Source: Nitrosomonas sp.
GTDB lineage: Bacteria > Pseudomonadota > Gammaproteobacteria > Burkholderiales > Nitrosomonadaceae
Direction: 5' to 3'
Assembly (NCBI GenBank): GCA_031316255.1
Contig: JALDQW010000001.1
Location: forward strand, 1,054,001-1,118,000
Length of the DNA stretch: 64,000 bases
The notes under the pieces were generated by a model. That model was not told where the DNA came from and made no database searches. It saw only the letters and a list, made by a program, of their open reading frames with translations. Made by a program: the position numbers and the translations under genes. The first letter of the stretch is position 1; every line of letters starts with the position of its first letter. This document shows positions 36,962 to 46,114 of the stretch, in pieces.

Positions 36962-37849
36962 TCAACCCATCAAAAATTTTTCTACAATCAAAATCTGCTG
37001 ATCATCAACCAAAATTGGTGCATGCCCTATGCCAGACAATTCAACTATTTTTGCACGAGGACCCCGTTGCTGCATTTCAACCGCAGTCTTATCAAGCAAC
37101 ACATCTGATTCAGCACCTCTGATGACTAAAGTTGGCGTTTCCAGTCTGTCCCAGTATTCCCATAAATTAATATCATCCATCAACGCATGCGCTTTAAAGC
37201 TAGCAGAAATTTTGGGATCGTAATAAAAGCAGTATGTACCGTCATTCAGTAAACGTGCACTATGAATCGTAAGATGTCGCCATTGATCGTCGGTCAACCG
37301 ACCGAAAGGCACTGAGATCTGTCTGATATATGCTTCAAACGCTGCGATATTGTTGAAACGAACATCTTTACCGACATATTCAGACATTCTTTTTAACGCA
37401 GCCACCGGAATTAATGGTCCTATATCGCTGATTACCAACTTATGAATCTTATTTTCCGGATTTATGGCAATCATCATGCCGATCAACCCACCCAACGAAA
37501 TACCAACCCAATCAATTTTTACTGGAACACTATATTGATCCCGGATATGTTTGATTAACTGAGTCGCATCTGAAAGGTAAACAGGATAGTAATCATAATC
37601 GCGCTCATTCTCCAGCCAATCACTTTGTCCACGCCCAACAACATCCGGGCAAATGACGCGACACTGCGATGATAAAACTTCCGCCAAATAATCAAAATCC
37701 CGGCAATTACGTGTCAACCCATGCACACAAATAACCACATGTGGATTACCTGGATCGCCCCAATCCGTGTATGCAATATGATGTGGTTTTTTAAACTCAC
37801 CATCAGAAGAAACTGTTGGCACGAGTAGTTTTTTAAAAAATTCTTTCAT
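36962..37849 (-). CDS. Alpha/beta-hydrolase fold protein
   Basis: A 295-residue cytosolic hydrolase. The nucleophile elbow is GISLGG (near residue 115), the oxyanion strand is VICVHGLTRNCRDFDYLA and the acid and histidine follow in GAESDVLLDKTAVEM and GIGHAPIL. It has a lid-like insert of about 60 residues in the middle. Substrate unknown; related enzymes are often esterases or lactonases. It is isolated, with a long untranslated gap upstream. Confidence 0.9.
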   Translation of the reverse strand: MKEFFKKLLVPTVSSDGEFKKPHHIAYTDWGDPGNPHVVICVHGLTRNCRDFDYLAEVLSSQCRVICPDVVGRGQSDWLENERDYDYYPVYLSDATQLIKHIRDQYSVPVKIDWVGISLGGLIGMMIAINPENKIHKLVISDIGPLIPVAALKRMSEYVGKDVRFNNIAAFEAYIRQISVPFGRLTDDQWRHLTIHSARLLNDGTYCFYYDPKISASFKAHALMDDINLWEYWDRLETPTLVIRGAESDVLLDKTAVEMQQRGPRAKIVELSGIGHAPILVDDQQILIVEKFLMG

Positions 37850-38517
37850 AGTCGATCTAATTCTATTCTGTCAGATTAAAATGACTCCACCAAGGCCTTG
37901 ATTAAACATGAAACAATACCCTGTTTTATAATCACAAATCACAACTATGCTGTGAAAATACCCCGAGCGCTCCATATCGGCTCTTTAAAGCATGCAAAAC
38001 TGTCGGCGTACATTTATCTTCATATTGATCATTTTTTTATCCCCGACACGCAATTCGGCAACGACTTTCGATGACTATTGCTTAGATTGATTCAGCCAAA
38101 ACGTGCAAAGACACTACACAAGGGAGAGACCAACCGAGTGGATCATCTTGCGATGCAACATAAGCCAACATCTCGGAAATTGATCAGAATGGATTTGAAG
38201 ATTAGGTCGCTCGTAAAACAGATCCGTTGTTGTCACTGTTTTGATTATTGATGAAAGCGCTTTTGCAAAGTATGTTTTCTCGGGAACGCAAATCAAATTT
38301 TGATTTGTGATACGTCAATTTCATTCAAAAACGCTTTAACTTTCTTTGTCAGAAACGAGAATGCCATCCATTTAACACAGACAGCAGACCAGCATAACCT
38401 GCTGATCTTAAATAGTGATTAATATTTTCAAGAAACCACATATGCTCGAATGATAATACTGTTTATGCGTATGCAGGGAAATATTGTGCTGGAAAATAGC
38501 AATTCCAATCAGGGATT
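37850..38517. other. 668-bp region without a confident gene
   Basis: Between the hydrolase and D,D-carboxypeptidase genes, both on the minus strand. Short frames (for example 38114-38296, minus) have no ribosome binding site or recognisable sequence. Part of the minus strand near 38070-38150 reads like a short protein segment (ASQDDPLGWSLPCVVSLHVL) and could be a gene remnant, but nothing intact is seen. Confidence 0.5.
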
Positions 38518-39780
38518 TTAGCCATGCGACCGAATAACCATACAATCCATTCCTTGGCGCGATAAGCTTTGACACGCAGTATGAGCTTGATTTTTTTGCA
38601 AGCCAACCAACCGGGCTCGATACAATGTGCGATTGCTGATTTCCACTTCAACAACGGCAACCTCACCCGATACCCAGCGCGTAGCCGCTTTCGCTTGCGC
38701 CTGCGCGCGATCATGTTCGTAATATGAACCTATTTGCACTGCCCAATTTTCATTTCCCGTCAATACCGGTTTCGTCTGCGCAGCATGACCGCCAACCGCT
38801 AACTCACCCCGGAGTATGGCTGCCGGGTCCGGTTTGTTTTCTTCAAACAGGGCCGGTTTTACGACCGGAATGGGTGCTTTCATCACTAACATTCGCTTGC
38901 TTGCATTTTCAATCGCTCTTTTATTTTTTCTCGATTCAACCAACTGAGTTGTCGCGGCTTTTCTAAAACTTTGATCCAATAACTGCACCATATGCTGATC
39001 ACGTGAAGCGGCGGTATTTCCACCCATCACTACTGCGATCACTCTTTGATCGCCCCGTTTTGCAGAAGTTGCCACATTAAACCCTGAAGCACGAATAAAG
39101 CCGGTTTTTAATCCGTCCACCCCAATAGTGTTACGAATCATGCGATTGTGGCTGTTGTATGTAACACCCTTATAACGGAACGATTGTGTTGAGAAATAAT
39201 GATAATATTTGGGAAAATCTTCCATGAGTCGAGTGGACAGTATCACCATATCCCGCGCTGTGGTTTTTTGCTCTCTATTTGGCAACCCTGAAGCATTGCG
39301 AAATGACGTTGAACGCATACCCAGTGAGCGCGCCTTATCAGTCATTATTCGGCCAAAATTGGTTTCAGTTTGGCCCAGGGCTTCAGCGACCACTGCAGCC
39401 ACATCATTCGCTGAACGTACGATTAATGCAGGAATCGCATCTCGGACACTAACCCTGTCACCCGCTCGCAACCCGATATTAGTCTGCGGCATGGATGCCG
39501 CATGCGCTGATACCGGCAGCAAAGAATCCATCGACAATCTGCCTTGCTCGATTGCCTCAAACAACATGTAAAGTGTCATCATTTTGGTTAGAGAAGCAGG
39601 ATAGCGACTAGCATCTGCACTTGATTCATGTAGCACCTTACCTGTATCCGCATTAATTACAATCGAAGCATAGCGAGGATTTGCAAGGGCCTGACTTGCC
39701 GAAACAATTAAAGACACGACAATCAAAACAAAAAGCAATCCCTTTTTTTCTGTATGACCTTTAAGTTTAAACTCAAACAT
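38518..39780 (-). CDS. D-alanyl-D-alanine carboxypeptidase with C-terminal SPOR domain
   Basis: A 420-residue PBP5-type serine peptidase (S11). Signal peptide 13-33, then the three penicillin-binding motifs: SLTK (S63-K66), SAN (S123-N125) and KTG (K225-G227). The usual C-terminal amphipathic membrane anchor is replaced by a linker (280-335) and a SPOR domain (about 342-418, WAVQIGSYYEHDRAQAQAKAA ... ALVGL-like) that binds denuded glycan at the septum. The enzyme trims terminal D-Ala from murein peptides. The SPOR fusion suggests septal recruitment. Confidence 0.93.
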   Translation of the reverse strand: MFEFKLKGHTEKKGLLFVLIVVSLIVSASQALANPRYASIVINADTGKVLHESSADASRYPASLTKMMTLYMLFEAIEQGRLSMDSLLPVSAHAASMPQTNIGLRAGDRVSVRDAIPALIVRSANDVAAVVAEALGQTETNFGRIMTDKARSLGMRSTSFRNASGLPNREQKTTARDMVILSTRLMEDFPKYYHYFSTQSFRYKGVTYNSHNRMIRNTIGVDGLKTGFIRASGFNVATSAKRGDQRVIAVVMGGNTAASRDQHMVQLLDQSFRKAATTQLVESRKNKRAIENASKRMLVMKAPIPVVKPALFEENKPDPAAILRGELAVGGHAAQTKPVLTGNENWAVQIGSYYEHDRAQAQAKAATRWVSGEVAVVEVEISNRTLYRARLVGLQKNQAHTACQSLSRQGMDCMVIRSHG

Positions 39781-40083
39781 GGGCTTAATCCTCTCTTAAA
39801 TGCAGCAATACTACATATTACTCGCAGCGTTTATAGTGTACATTTGTGCAAAACAGCCATCACACTCCGCTTACACGAATGTATATCAGTCAAATAAATG
39901 TTCCTAACAACCTGTTAAACACTTTTATCAACCCATTTAATATTTTAATTTTCCGGATTACTCCGCATTTGCCAGAAAAACCATAATAAATAATGCTTTT
40001 TCTGATTTAAAAACAGAATACAATATTAAAATTTTTTTTAAGTTTGCACTATAAAACAATGATTATAAACTAAACAAATATTT
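39781..40083. other. AT-rich intergenic region
   Basis: 303 bp between the carboxypeptidase gene and the lipocalin-like gene on the minus strand, very AT-rich in its middle part. It should contain the carboxypeptidase promoter. No gene, hairpin terminator or repeat is evident. Confidence 0.5.
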
Positions 40084-41181
40084 TTACAAATCTAAAGATT
40101 GCAAATAACCTGTCAACTCAAGATAGCCCTGTCCAGCTTTTTGCTCACCCCGGAAAACGGTTACGGCACCCTCCCAGTACACGGCACCTGTAGAGCTGCG
40201 CGAATCCAGCTCCTGATCATCAAATAATGGTTTCAATTGCCATTCAAAATCACCCGTACGCACATGCATTTCTACGGGGTAAGTGGCTTTTGTATGCGGA
40301 GATTCCCAAGTACGTTCCGGTATAAATTCGACTTGATCCGGATTAAACTGTATGACAGATGCTGTTGCATCACGAAATGTACCGTAAGCCCAAAGCTTTT
40401 CACCATTCTTCCCACGTATTTGAAAAGCCATTAACGCGGATCCATCGTCCAGATTCACACTTAACCAGTCCCATCCGTCTGCGCGGGGATCCAGAATCTC
40501 AGATGACCATTCGTGATCAAGCCAGGCATGACCGCTCACTGCAAGAGACTCCCCCTGATACGCAACCCTGCCGGATACACTCAAATGCGGCTCGCTATAG
40601 TAATAACTGGCTTGCGCTAAATTTGGCCCCTTACGGGAAAAACCTCGTTCCCCCTGAAGCATGATTTTCTGTGTCGGAATAAGCGATAATTGAAAACCAA
40701 ACTTATCTGCATGTATTTCTGTTACATAACGCCCTTTCTTGTCTCTCGCAAAGTACCAATCATCCAGTTTTACATCTGTTTCTCCCTCTCGAGCATAAGC
40801 CAAATCAAATCCTTCGCGCGCTGCTTTTTCATCATAAATGAGCTGCTCCCTAGCTGGATCTGATAAAGCCGCGTGCGCAATAATCAATTGCTTAGGCGCA
40901 AAACGACTGGGGTTATCAGGATTATGATCAGTTGCGGAACGAAAAAAAGTCACCTGAAAACCAAGTGTCTTGTTGTCAGGTGTTTCTAACCAACCCGTAA
41001 CATACCACCACTCGATACGAAAATCAGGATGAGCACCATAATCTTGCGGAAATACAATCTCATAATCAGGAACAACCGGTGTAAAACGTTGATCATCCGC
41101 GAATAATAATGAATGAGAAATCGCCAGCCAAGCCATCAATACGGCTATAAAAGCATGGGTCCTGTATCTATTAATTTGCAT
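40084..41181 (-). CDS. AttH/CrtC-like lipocalin-fold protein
   Basis: A 365-residue exported protein (signal segment 9-28). The sequence matches the AttH/CrtC family of paired lipocalin-like beta-barrels: PQDYGAHPDFRIEWWYVTGWL near the start, LGFQVTFFR, GHAWLDHEWSS with the His-Asp-His-Glu cluster and a C-terminal YWEGAV. CrtC is a carotenoid hydratase; AttH-like members accompany ABC transporters and have no known reaction. Its ATG shares one base with the stop of the FtsX permease (TAATG), so the three proteins form one operon of AttEFGH type, likely lipid or lipophilic-substrate export. Confidence 0.88.
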   Translation of the reverse strand: MQINRYRTHAFIAVLMAWLAISHSLLFADDQRFTPVVPDYEIVFPQDYGAHPDFRIEWWYVTGWLETPDNKTLGFQVTFFRSATDHNPDNPSRFAPKQLIIAHAALSDPAREQLIYDEKAAREGFDLAYAREGETDVKLDDWYFARDKKGRYVTEIHADKFGFQLSLIPTQKIMLQGERGFSRKGPNLAQASYYYSEPHLSVSGRVAYQGESLAVSGHAWLDHEWSSEILDPRADGWDWLSVNLDDGSALMAFQIRGKNGEKLWAYGTFRDATASVIQFNPDQVEFIPERTWESPHTKATYPVEMHVRTGDFEWQLKPLFDDQELDSRSSTGAVYWEGAVTVFRGEQKAGQGYLELTGYLQSLDL

Positions 41182-43742
41182 TACCAGTCCTCCCTAACCG
41201 CGCGTATGGCTCTACCCGAAACAGCACCGCGCCCTGCAATCAAAGCGGTAATCGATGCCGAAACCAGCATAATGCCAGCAAGCAATATTAACCAGATCCA
41301 TGGCATATTAAGTTGCATGGTCCAGTGAAAGGATTGCGGGTTAACAATGAAAATCAATATCAGACTGATCCCCCAACCCAGAACAAATCCCAACATAACA
41401 CCCAGCGTGGTTAGAAAACTGCCTTCAGCGGCCAGTATGCGCAATATTTGGCGACGGGTAACACCAATATGCCGCAACATACCAAACTCGTTCACCCGCG
41501 CAAGCATTTGTGCCGAAAAACTGGCAGCCACGCCCAACAGTCCGATAATCACTGCAACAACTTCCAAGAGATATGTAATCGCAAAACTGCGATCGAAAAT
41601 CTCCAGGCTTTTATCTCGTATCGATTGCGATTGCGTTATTTCCAGTACATCCCCAAACGGTAATTGTTGCAATGCGGCATGCGCATCTGCCATGCTCGTA
41701 TGTTCCTGCAACCACAAGGCGGCTGTATTGATGCTCAAATCAGCGGATAAACCCTGGTAATCCGATAATTGCATTTGCACAGCACCAAACTGACGGCCAT
41801 AATCCTGCCAGACACCAACAACAATGAATGCATGCATCGCATCACCAACCGGCATCATTATCTGCTTACCAACTGTGTATCCATATAAATCAACCATTGC
41901 TTCAGATACCCATATCGGCCGCTCACCTTCAGACAACTGATCAAGCTCAATTGTCTCACCTGTTAAAGGCAACGTATTACCTGGATCCTTCTTATCTATG
42001 GGTCGCGCGATTACGGTAATTTCCGGCCTATCCGGATCCAGAACCAAATGCTGTACACGAAAAAAATCAATGCGCGAAAACTCAGGTAATTCTGCCAGGG
42101 GCTTTAGCTCTCCCGGCTGAAAACCGCCCTGTTTTCCACTGTCAGCAGCACGCACATAAAGATCGGCGGGCAGCACATGCTCCAGCCAGTTATTAACCGA
42201 TACCCTAAAACTCAGTACCATAATCGCCATTGCAACCATCAGACTGAAACTGGACAACACACCACCCAAAGCAATCGAAGCCTGATTGGGCGCATTGGCC
42301 AGGCGCGCAAATACCATGAGTGCTGTCACATTTAGCTTGCCGCTGCTAATGAGGCGATTAACAACATCAAGCCAGAACGAAAAAAACCAGGTCGCAAAAC
42401 CCGGCATCAATGCGATACCGCCTATCAGTAGAAAAACTATCGCCAGATATCCGAAAACCGGCAATTCAAAAACCGGCGGGAATTGCGTCATTAATATACC
42501 GGCACACAAACAGATCACCGCCGGCCAGGGTGTTGAAAGGCGATTAAGCGCACTATCCTGACTACCCGATTTCAGAGCGGCAGCTGGTTTAGCTCGTACG
42601 GCTTCTCGGGCAGGGAAAATACTTCCTAACAAAGTAACACTAACCCCTACCACAAAATACACCATAGCAGCACCTGGACTCATATGCAGATTAGGTTGTA
42701 TGCCAGGAAAAAAACCACTTCCAAGATCACCGCCAAACAAATTGATTGCCAACGCTGCAATTCCATACCCCAAAGCAATCCCCGCGAAAGAACCGATAGA
42801 ACCCAACACGACACTCTCCACGATGATCTGCTGTAACAACTGCTGCCGTTTAAAACCCAGCACACGCAACAACGCAAATTGATTACGACGGCGGATCACC
42901 GATAATGCTTGTGTGGAAAAAACCAGAAATGCTCCCGTAAATAATGCCACCAACGCAAGCATATTCAAATTAACACGGTAGGCGCGCGACATGTTGGCGA
43001 CACGCACTTCCTGATCCGCAACTTCAGTCACAAAAAACTGTGCCCCGAGTTCTTGTTCCAGCTTTGCCTTAAAAGCACCATGATGAATCCCTGAATCGAG
43101 CTTAAGTTCGATACGGGAAAGTAATCCCAAATATTGAAAGCGCCATTGCGCCGCACCTATGTCCATAACCGCAATGCGCTGTCCTGCACGTGCTCGTGTA
43201 AGCCCACCCGCCACTCGTAAAGACAAGTTTTGCAACCCCACATTCAGTTGGAGCAGGTCATTCTGTTTAACCTGCAACCATTCCATGGCCGCTGGAGACA
43301 AAAAAATGGCGTCATCGGATAGACCATCCAATACTCTATCTTCGGCTGGAACACCCAATAAATCGGGTGAGATAGTAGCTGCCCGGAACATATCAATTCC
43401 GAGTATCCTCAGCTTGTGATCATTACTGCTTTCCAACCTGTCCGGCACAACCGCAGTAAACTCAAGCACGGGGTTAGCCTGGCTGACACCTTTGTATTGC
43501 GCCAATTTCGGATAAAGCAACTCATCAAACAAACCCTGTTTGTTATAAATCTGCAAATCCGACTGACCTGAAAGACTTTTACTCGCCGCCGAAAACTCAC
43601 TGAAAGCTGCAGTATTAATCAGGTAAATTGAGAATCCCAGCGCCACCCCTAACGCAATAGCCATTATTGCAACGACTATCTGTACAAAACGGGCACGCCA
43701 TTCACTCAACAGCAGCCAACAGGATAAAGACGCCATTTTCAT
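41181..43742 (-). CDS. FtsX-like ABC permease (AttFG type)
   Basis: An 853-residue permease made of two FtsX-type halves in one chain: helices near residues 20, 260-390, 430-500 and 735-840, with two periplasmic domains. The second FtsX motif (VNEFGMLRHIGVTRRQIL) and the first (RRRNQFALLRVLGFKRQQLL) are clearly seen. In Agrobacterium the equivalent functions are split into AttF and AttG. The gene overlaps the ATPase gene by four bases on one side and the lipocalin-like gene by one base on the other. Substrate unknown; lipoprotein or lipid handling is likely for this class. Confidence 0.92.
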   Translation of the reverse strand: MKMASLSCWLLLSEWRARFVQIVVAIMAIALGVALGFSIYLINTAAFSEFSAASKSLSGQSDLQIYNKQGLFDELLYPKLAQYKGVSQANPVLEFTAVVPDRLESSNDHKLRILGIDMFRAATISPDLLGVPAEDRVLDGLSDDAIFLSPAAMEWLQVKQNDLLQLNVGLQNLSLRVAGGLTRARAGQRIAVMDIGAAQWRFQYLGLLSRIELKLDSGIHHGAFKAKLEQELGAQFFVTEVADQEVRVANMSRAYRVNLNMLALVALFTGAFLVFSTQALSVIRRRNQFALLRVLGFKRQQLLQQIIVESVVLGSIGSFAGIALGYGIAALAINLFGGDLGSGFFPGIQPNLHMSPGAAMVYFVVGVSVTLLGSIFPAREAVRAKPAAALKSGSQDSALNRLSTPWPAVICLCAGILMTQFPPVFELPVFGYLAIVFLLIGGIALMPGFATWFFSFWLDVVNRLISSGKLNVTALMVFARLANAPNQASIALGGVLSSFSLMVAMAIMVLSFRVSVNNWLEHVLPADLYVRAADSGKQGGFQPGELKPLAELPEFSRIDFFRVQHLVLDPDRPEITVIARPIDKKDPGNTLPLTGETIELDQLSEGERPIWVSEAMVDLYGYTVGKQIMMPVGDAMHAFIVVGVWQDYGRQFGAVQMQLSDYQGLSADLSINTAALWLQEHTSMADAHAALQQLPFGDVLEITQSQSIRDKSLEIFDRSFAITYLLEVVAVIIGLLGVAASFSAQMLARVNEFGMLRHIGVTRRQILRILAAEGSFLTTLGVMLGFVLGWGISLILIFIVNPQSFHWTMQLNMPWIWLILLAGIMLVSASITALIAGRGAVSGRAIRAVREDW

Positions 43743-44407
43743 GGGGACTTGCCGACTTGTTCAATCGGTTGCAAGCCCTGCTTGGTCAAAACCAGCACTG
43801 CATCAGCAGTAGCAGCCGCAGTATGCGAGTGTGTAACGAGTATGCCTGAAGAACCATTAATTTTGATTTCCGAACGAATGAGTTGAAGAATATCATGAGC
43901 CGTATCAGGATCCAGATTCCCAGTGGGCTCATCCGCCAACACAAGTTTGGGACGATGAACCAAAGCACGAGCGATTGCAACTCGCTGCAACTCTCCACCA
44001 GATAACTCATGCGAGAAATCATCTTTGCGCCCATGCAATCCAACTTCTGCCAGCATTTTTTCTGCGTGATCCACCGGCATATTGTTCAACAATAATGGCA
44101 ACGCAATATTCTGTCCAAGCGTCAGATGCGGCAAAATATGAAATGCCTGAAAGATAAACCCTAATAATTTACGCCGCAGCATGGTCACAGAATCATCATC
44201 GAGTTTCGAAATTTGATTACCATCTATCAATACTTCACCGGTATCTGGAACATCCAAGCCCGCAATAAGATTAAGCAGAGTTGACTTGCCTACCCCGGAT
44301 TCGCCCATAATGGCAATATATTGACCTGCTTTCAACGTGTACGTCAGATTGGACAACACCTGACAACCTTCTACATAGGTTTTACTGATATTTTTTAATT
44401 CAAGCAT
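43739..44407 (-). CDS. LolD-like ABC transporter ATP-binding protein
   Basis: A 222-residue ATPase with Walker A GESGVGKST, Q-loop FIFQAFHI, signature LSGGELQRVAIARAL, Walker [13 protein letters not shown] and H-loop VTHSH. It belongs to the LolD/MacB/AttE class. First gene of the operon with the 853-residue permease (4-bp overlap) and the lipocalin-like protein. ATG 44407; the upstream 290 bp are shared with the divergent exosortase-type locus. Confidence 0.95.
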   Translation of the reverse strand: MLELKNISKTYVEGCQVLSNLTYTLKAGQYIAIMGESGVGKSTLLNLIAGLDVPDTGEVLIDGNQISKLDDDSVTMLRRKLLGFIFQAFHILPHLTLGQNIALPLLLNNMPVDHAEKMLAEVGLHGRKDDFSHELSGGELQRVAIARALVHRPKLVLADEPTGNLDPDTAHDILQLIRSEIKINGSSGILVTHSHTAAATADAVLVLTKQGLQPIEQVGKSP

Positions 44408-44694
44408 AGAAAAAATAATTCAAATAGGGTGATTACATATTCCGGCGCTGGCAAACTTACAACAGTTTAGTCTAAAATACATATCCCAATAGTCACTTAA
44501 GGTATAATCGCTAATCAACTGTACTGCGGTTTTGTTCCTAGAAAATCAAATTGCGCTTGGGTACACTGTGCCGTATTTCATTTCACTAAGCCACCTAAAT
44601 TTTAAAGAACAGCATTATTCTTTGCGCAATATTGGTGCCAACATTTCATTTAAACTCAATAACCGAATATTTCATGTAAAGCTGGAGAGGAAAA

Positions 44695-46092
44695 TTGCTA
44701 AAGATCAATAATCTTTATATTCCAAAAATTTCTGTTCTAATCGTCAGCATTGATTTTCTGCTTTTATTGATTGCTTTCTTCGGTGGAATTCACCTTCGGC
44801 TTGCCGTGGAATATGAAATGTCCACAATATTCTATAAGAATTTAATCGTTGAGGCTTTTATTTATGTTTTTGCCATGATGTCTAGCATGGCCGCCATGGG
44901 CATGTATCTCCTGGAGACACAGCGCGATTTGAACACAACATTATTCCGCTTCATGCCTTCAATTGCGCTATGCTTTGGATTAATGACTTTCATATTTTAT
45001 GTCTTTCCAGAAACTTATCTGGGTCGCGGTACACTGCTATATGTCATGATTTTGTCTTTTATTGAAATCTTGCTCATTAGAGCTATTTTATTTAAAACGC
45101 TCAACATAGATATTTTAAGACCGCGCACACTGGTATTAGGAATTGGCAAAAATGCAAATGATCTTATTAACCCGAGAGGAAAAGAATCAGAATATCACCA
45201 GCCCAAAATTGTTGGATTTATTCCATTTCCCGGGGAAGAGCGTCATGTTCCAGCTTCTTTGGTTATTACTGGCAAACAATCTTTGTTTTCTCTCGCAGAA
45301 CAATATAAGGCTGAAGAAATCATTATTGCTCCTCAGGAGAGAAGAGGCGGATACTTTCCTATTCAGGAATTACTGGAATGTAAAATGCACGGTATCAGAG
45401 TTATGGATATCGCGACGTTTTTTGAACGAGAAAACGGTCATATCCGAATGGATTCCTTATATCCTAGCTGGCTCGTTTTTGGCGGCGGATTTGATCAAAG
45501 CGTTTTAAGGTCAATAATTAAACGGATTTTTGATGTAATGGCCAGCACCACCCTACTTATCGTGACACTACCCGTAATGCTGGTTACTGCACTGTTGATT
45601 ATACTGGGGGATGGCTTTCCAGTATTTTATCGGCAAGAAAGGGTTGGAAAAAACGGGCAAACTTTCATGGTTCTGAAGTTCCGCAGTATGCGCAAGAATG
45701 CTGAAAAAAATAAACAACCGCAATGGGCCACTTCAAATGATCCACGCATCACCAAAGTTGGCAATATTATTCGCAAATTGCGAATTGATGAATTACCTCA
45801 AATAGTCAATGTATTAAAAAACGAAATGAGTTTTGTTGGACCGCGCCCTGAACGCCCCTATTTCGTGGACATGCTCAATGCCCAAGTTCCTTACTACAGT
45901 GTCAGACACAGTGTCAAGCCTGGCATAACGGGCTGGGCTCAGGTCCGCTATCCCTATGGATCATCCGTTGAAGATGCGATTGAAAAATTGCAATATGATT
46001 TATACTATGTCAAGAATCACAGCCTGTTTCTTGACGTTATTATCCTCATTCTTACAGTGGAAGTGGTTTTACTGGGAAAAGGGAGCAGATAA
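44695..46092 (+). CDS. epsB: XrtA/PEP-CTERM system sugar transferase (EpsB type, TIGR03013)
   Basis: A 465-residue polyprenyl-phosphate hexose-1-phosphate transferase. Four to five membrane helices (residues 12-145) and a Rossmann-like middle domain are followed by a bacterial sugar-transferase domain (PF02397) with an extra helix near 280-305, RQERVGKNGQTFMVLKFRSM, KLRIDELPQIVNVL, and the end SVKPGITGWAQVRYPYG. This family starts the exopolysaccharide that accompanies PEP-CTERM proteins. The start is TTG 44695 behind GGAGAGG. It leads a run of exosortase-A accessory genes and is divergent from the AttE-like gene. Confidence 0.92.
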   Translation: MLKINNLYIPKISVLIVSIDFLLLLIAFFGGIHLRLAVEYEMSTIFYKNLIVEAFIYVFAMMSSMAAMGMYLLETQRDLNTTLFRFMPSIALCFGLMTFIFYVFPETYLGRGTLLYVMILSFIEILLIRAILFKTLNIDILRPRTLVLGIGKNANDLINPRGKESEYHQPKIVGFIPFPGEERHVPASLVITGKQSLFSLAEQYKAEEIIIAPQERRGGYFPIQELLECKMHGIRVMDIATFFERENGHIRMDSLYPSWLVFGGGFDQSVLRSIIKRIFDVMASTTLLIVTLPVMLVTALLIILGDGFPVFYRQERVGKNGQTFMVLKFRSMRKNAEKNKQPQWATSNDPRITKVGNIIRKLRIDELPQIVNVLKNEMSFVGPRPERPYFVDMLNAQVPYYSVRHSVKPGITGWAQVRYPYGSSVEDAIEKLQYDLYYVKNHSLFLDVIILILTVEVVLLGKGSR

Positions 46093-46114
46093 TCAAGTGC
46101 TTTAAAACAGATTT

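Noticed and set aside
38114..38296. 60-codon minus-strand frame in the gap before the D,D-carboxypeptidase gene
   Set aside because: No start signal, no motif, and the surrounding DNA does not look coding.
41347..41760. Long plus-strand frame opposite the FtsX permease
   Set aside because: It is an antisense shadow of a well-supported gene with clear family motifs on the minus strand.
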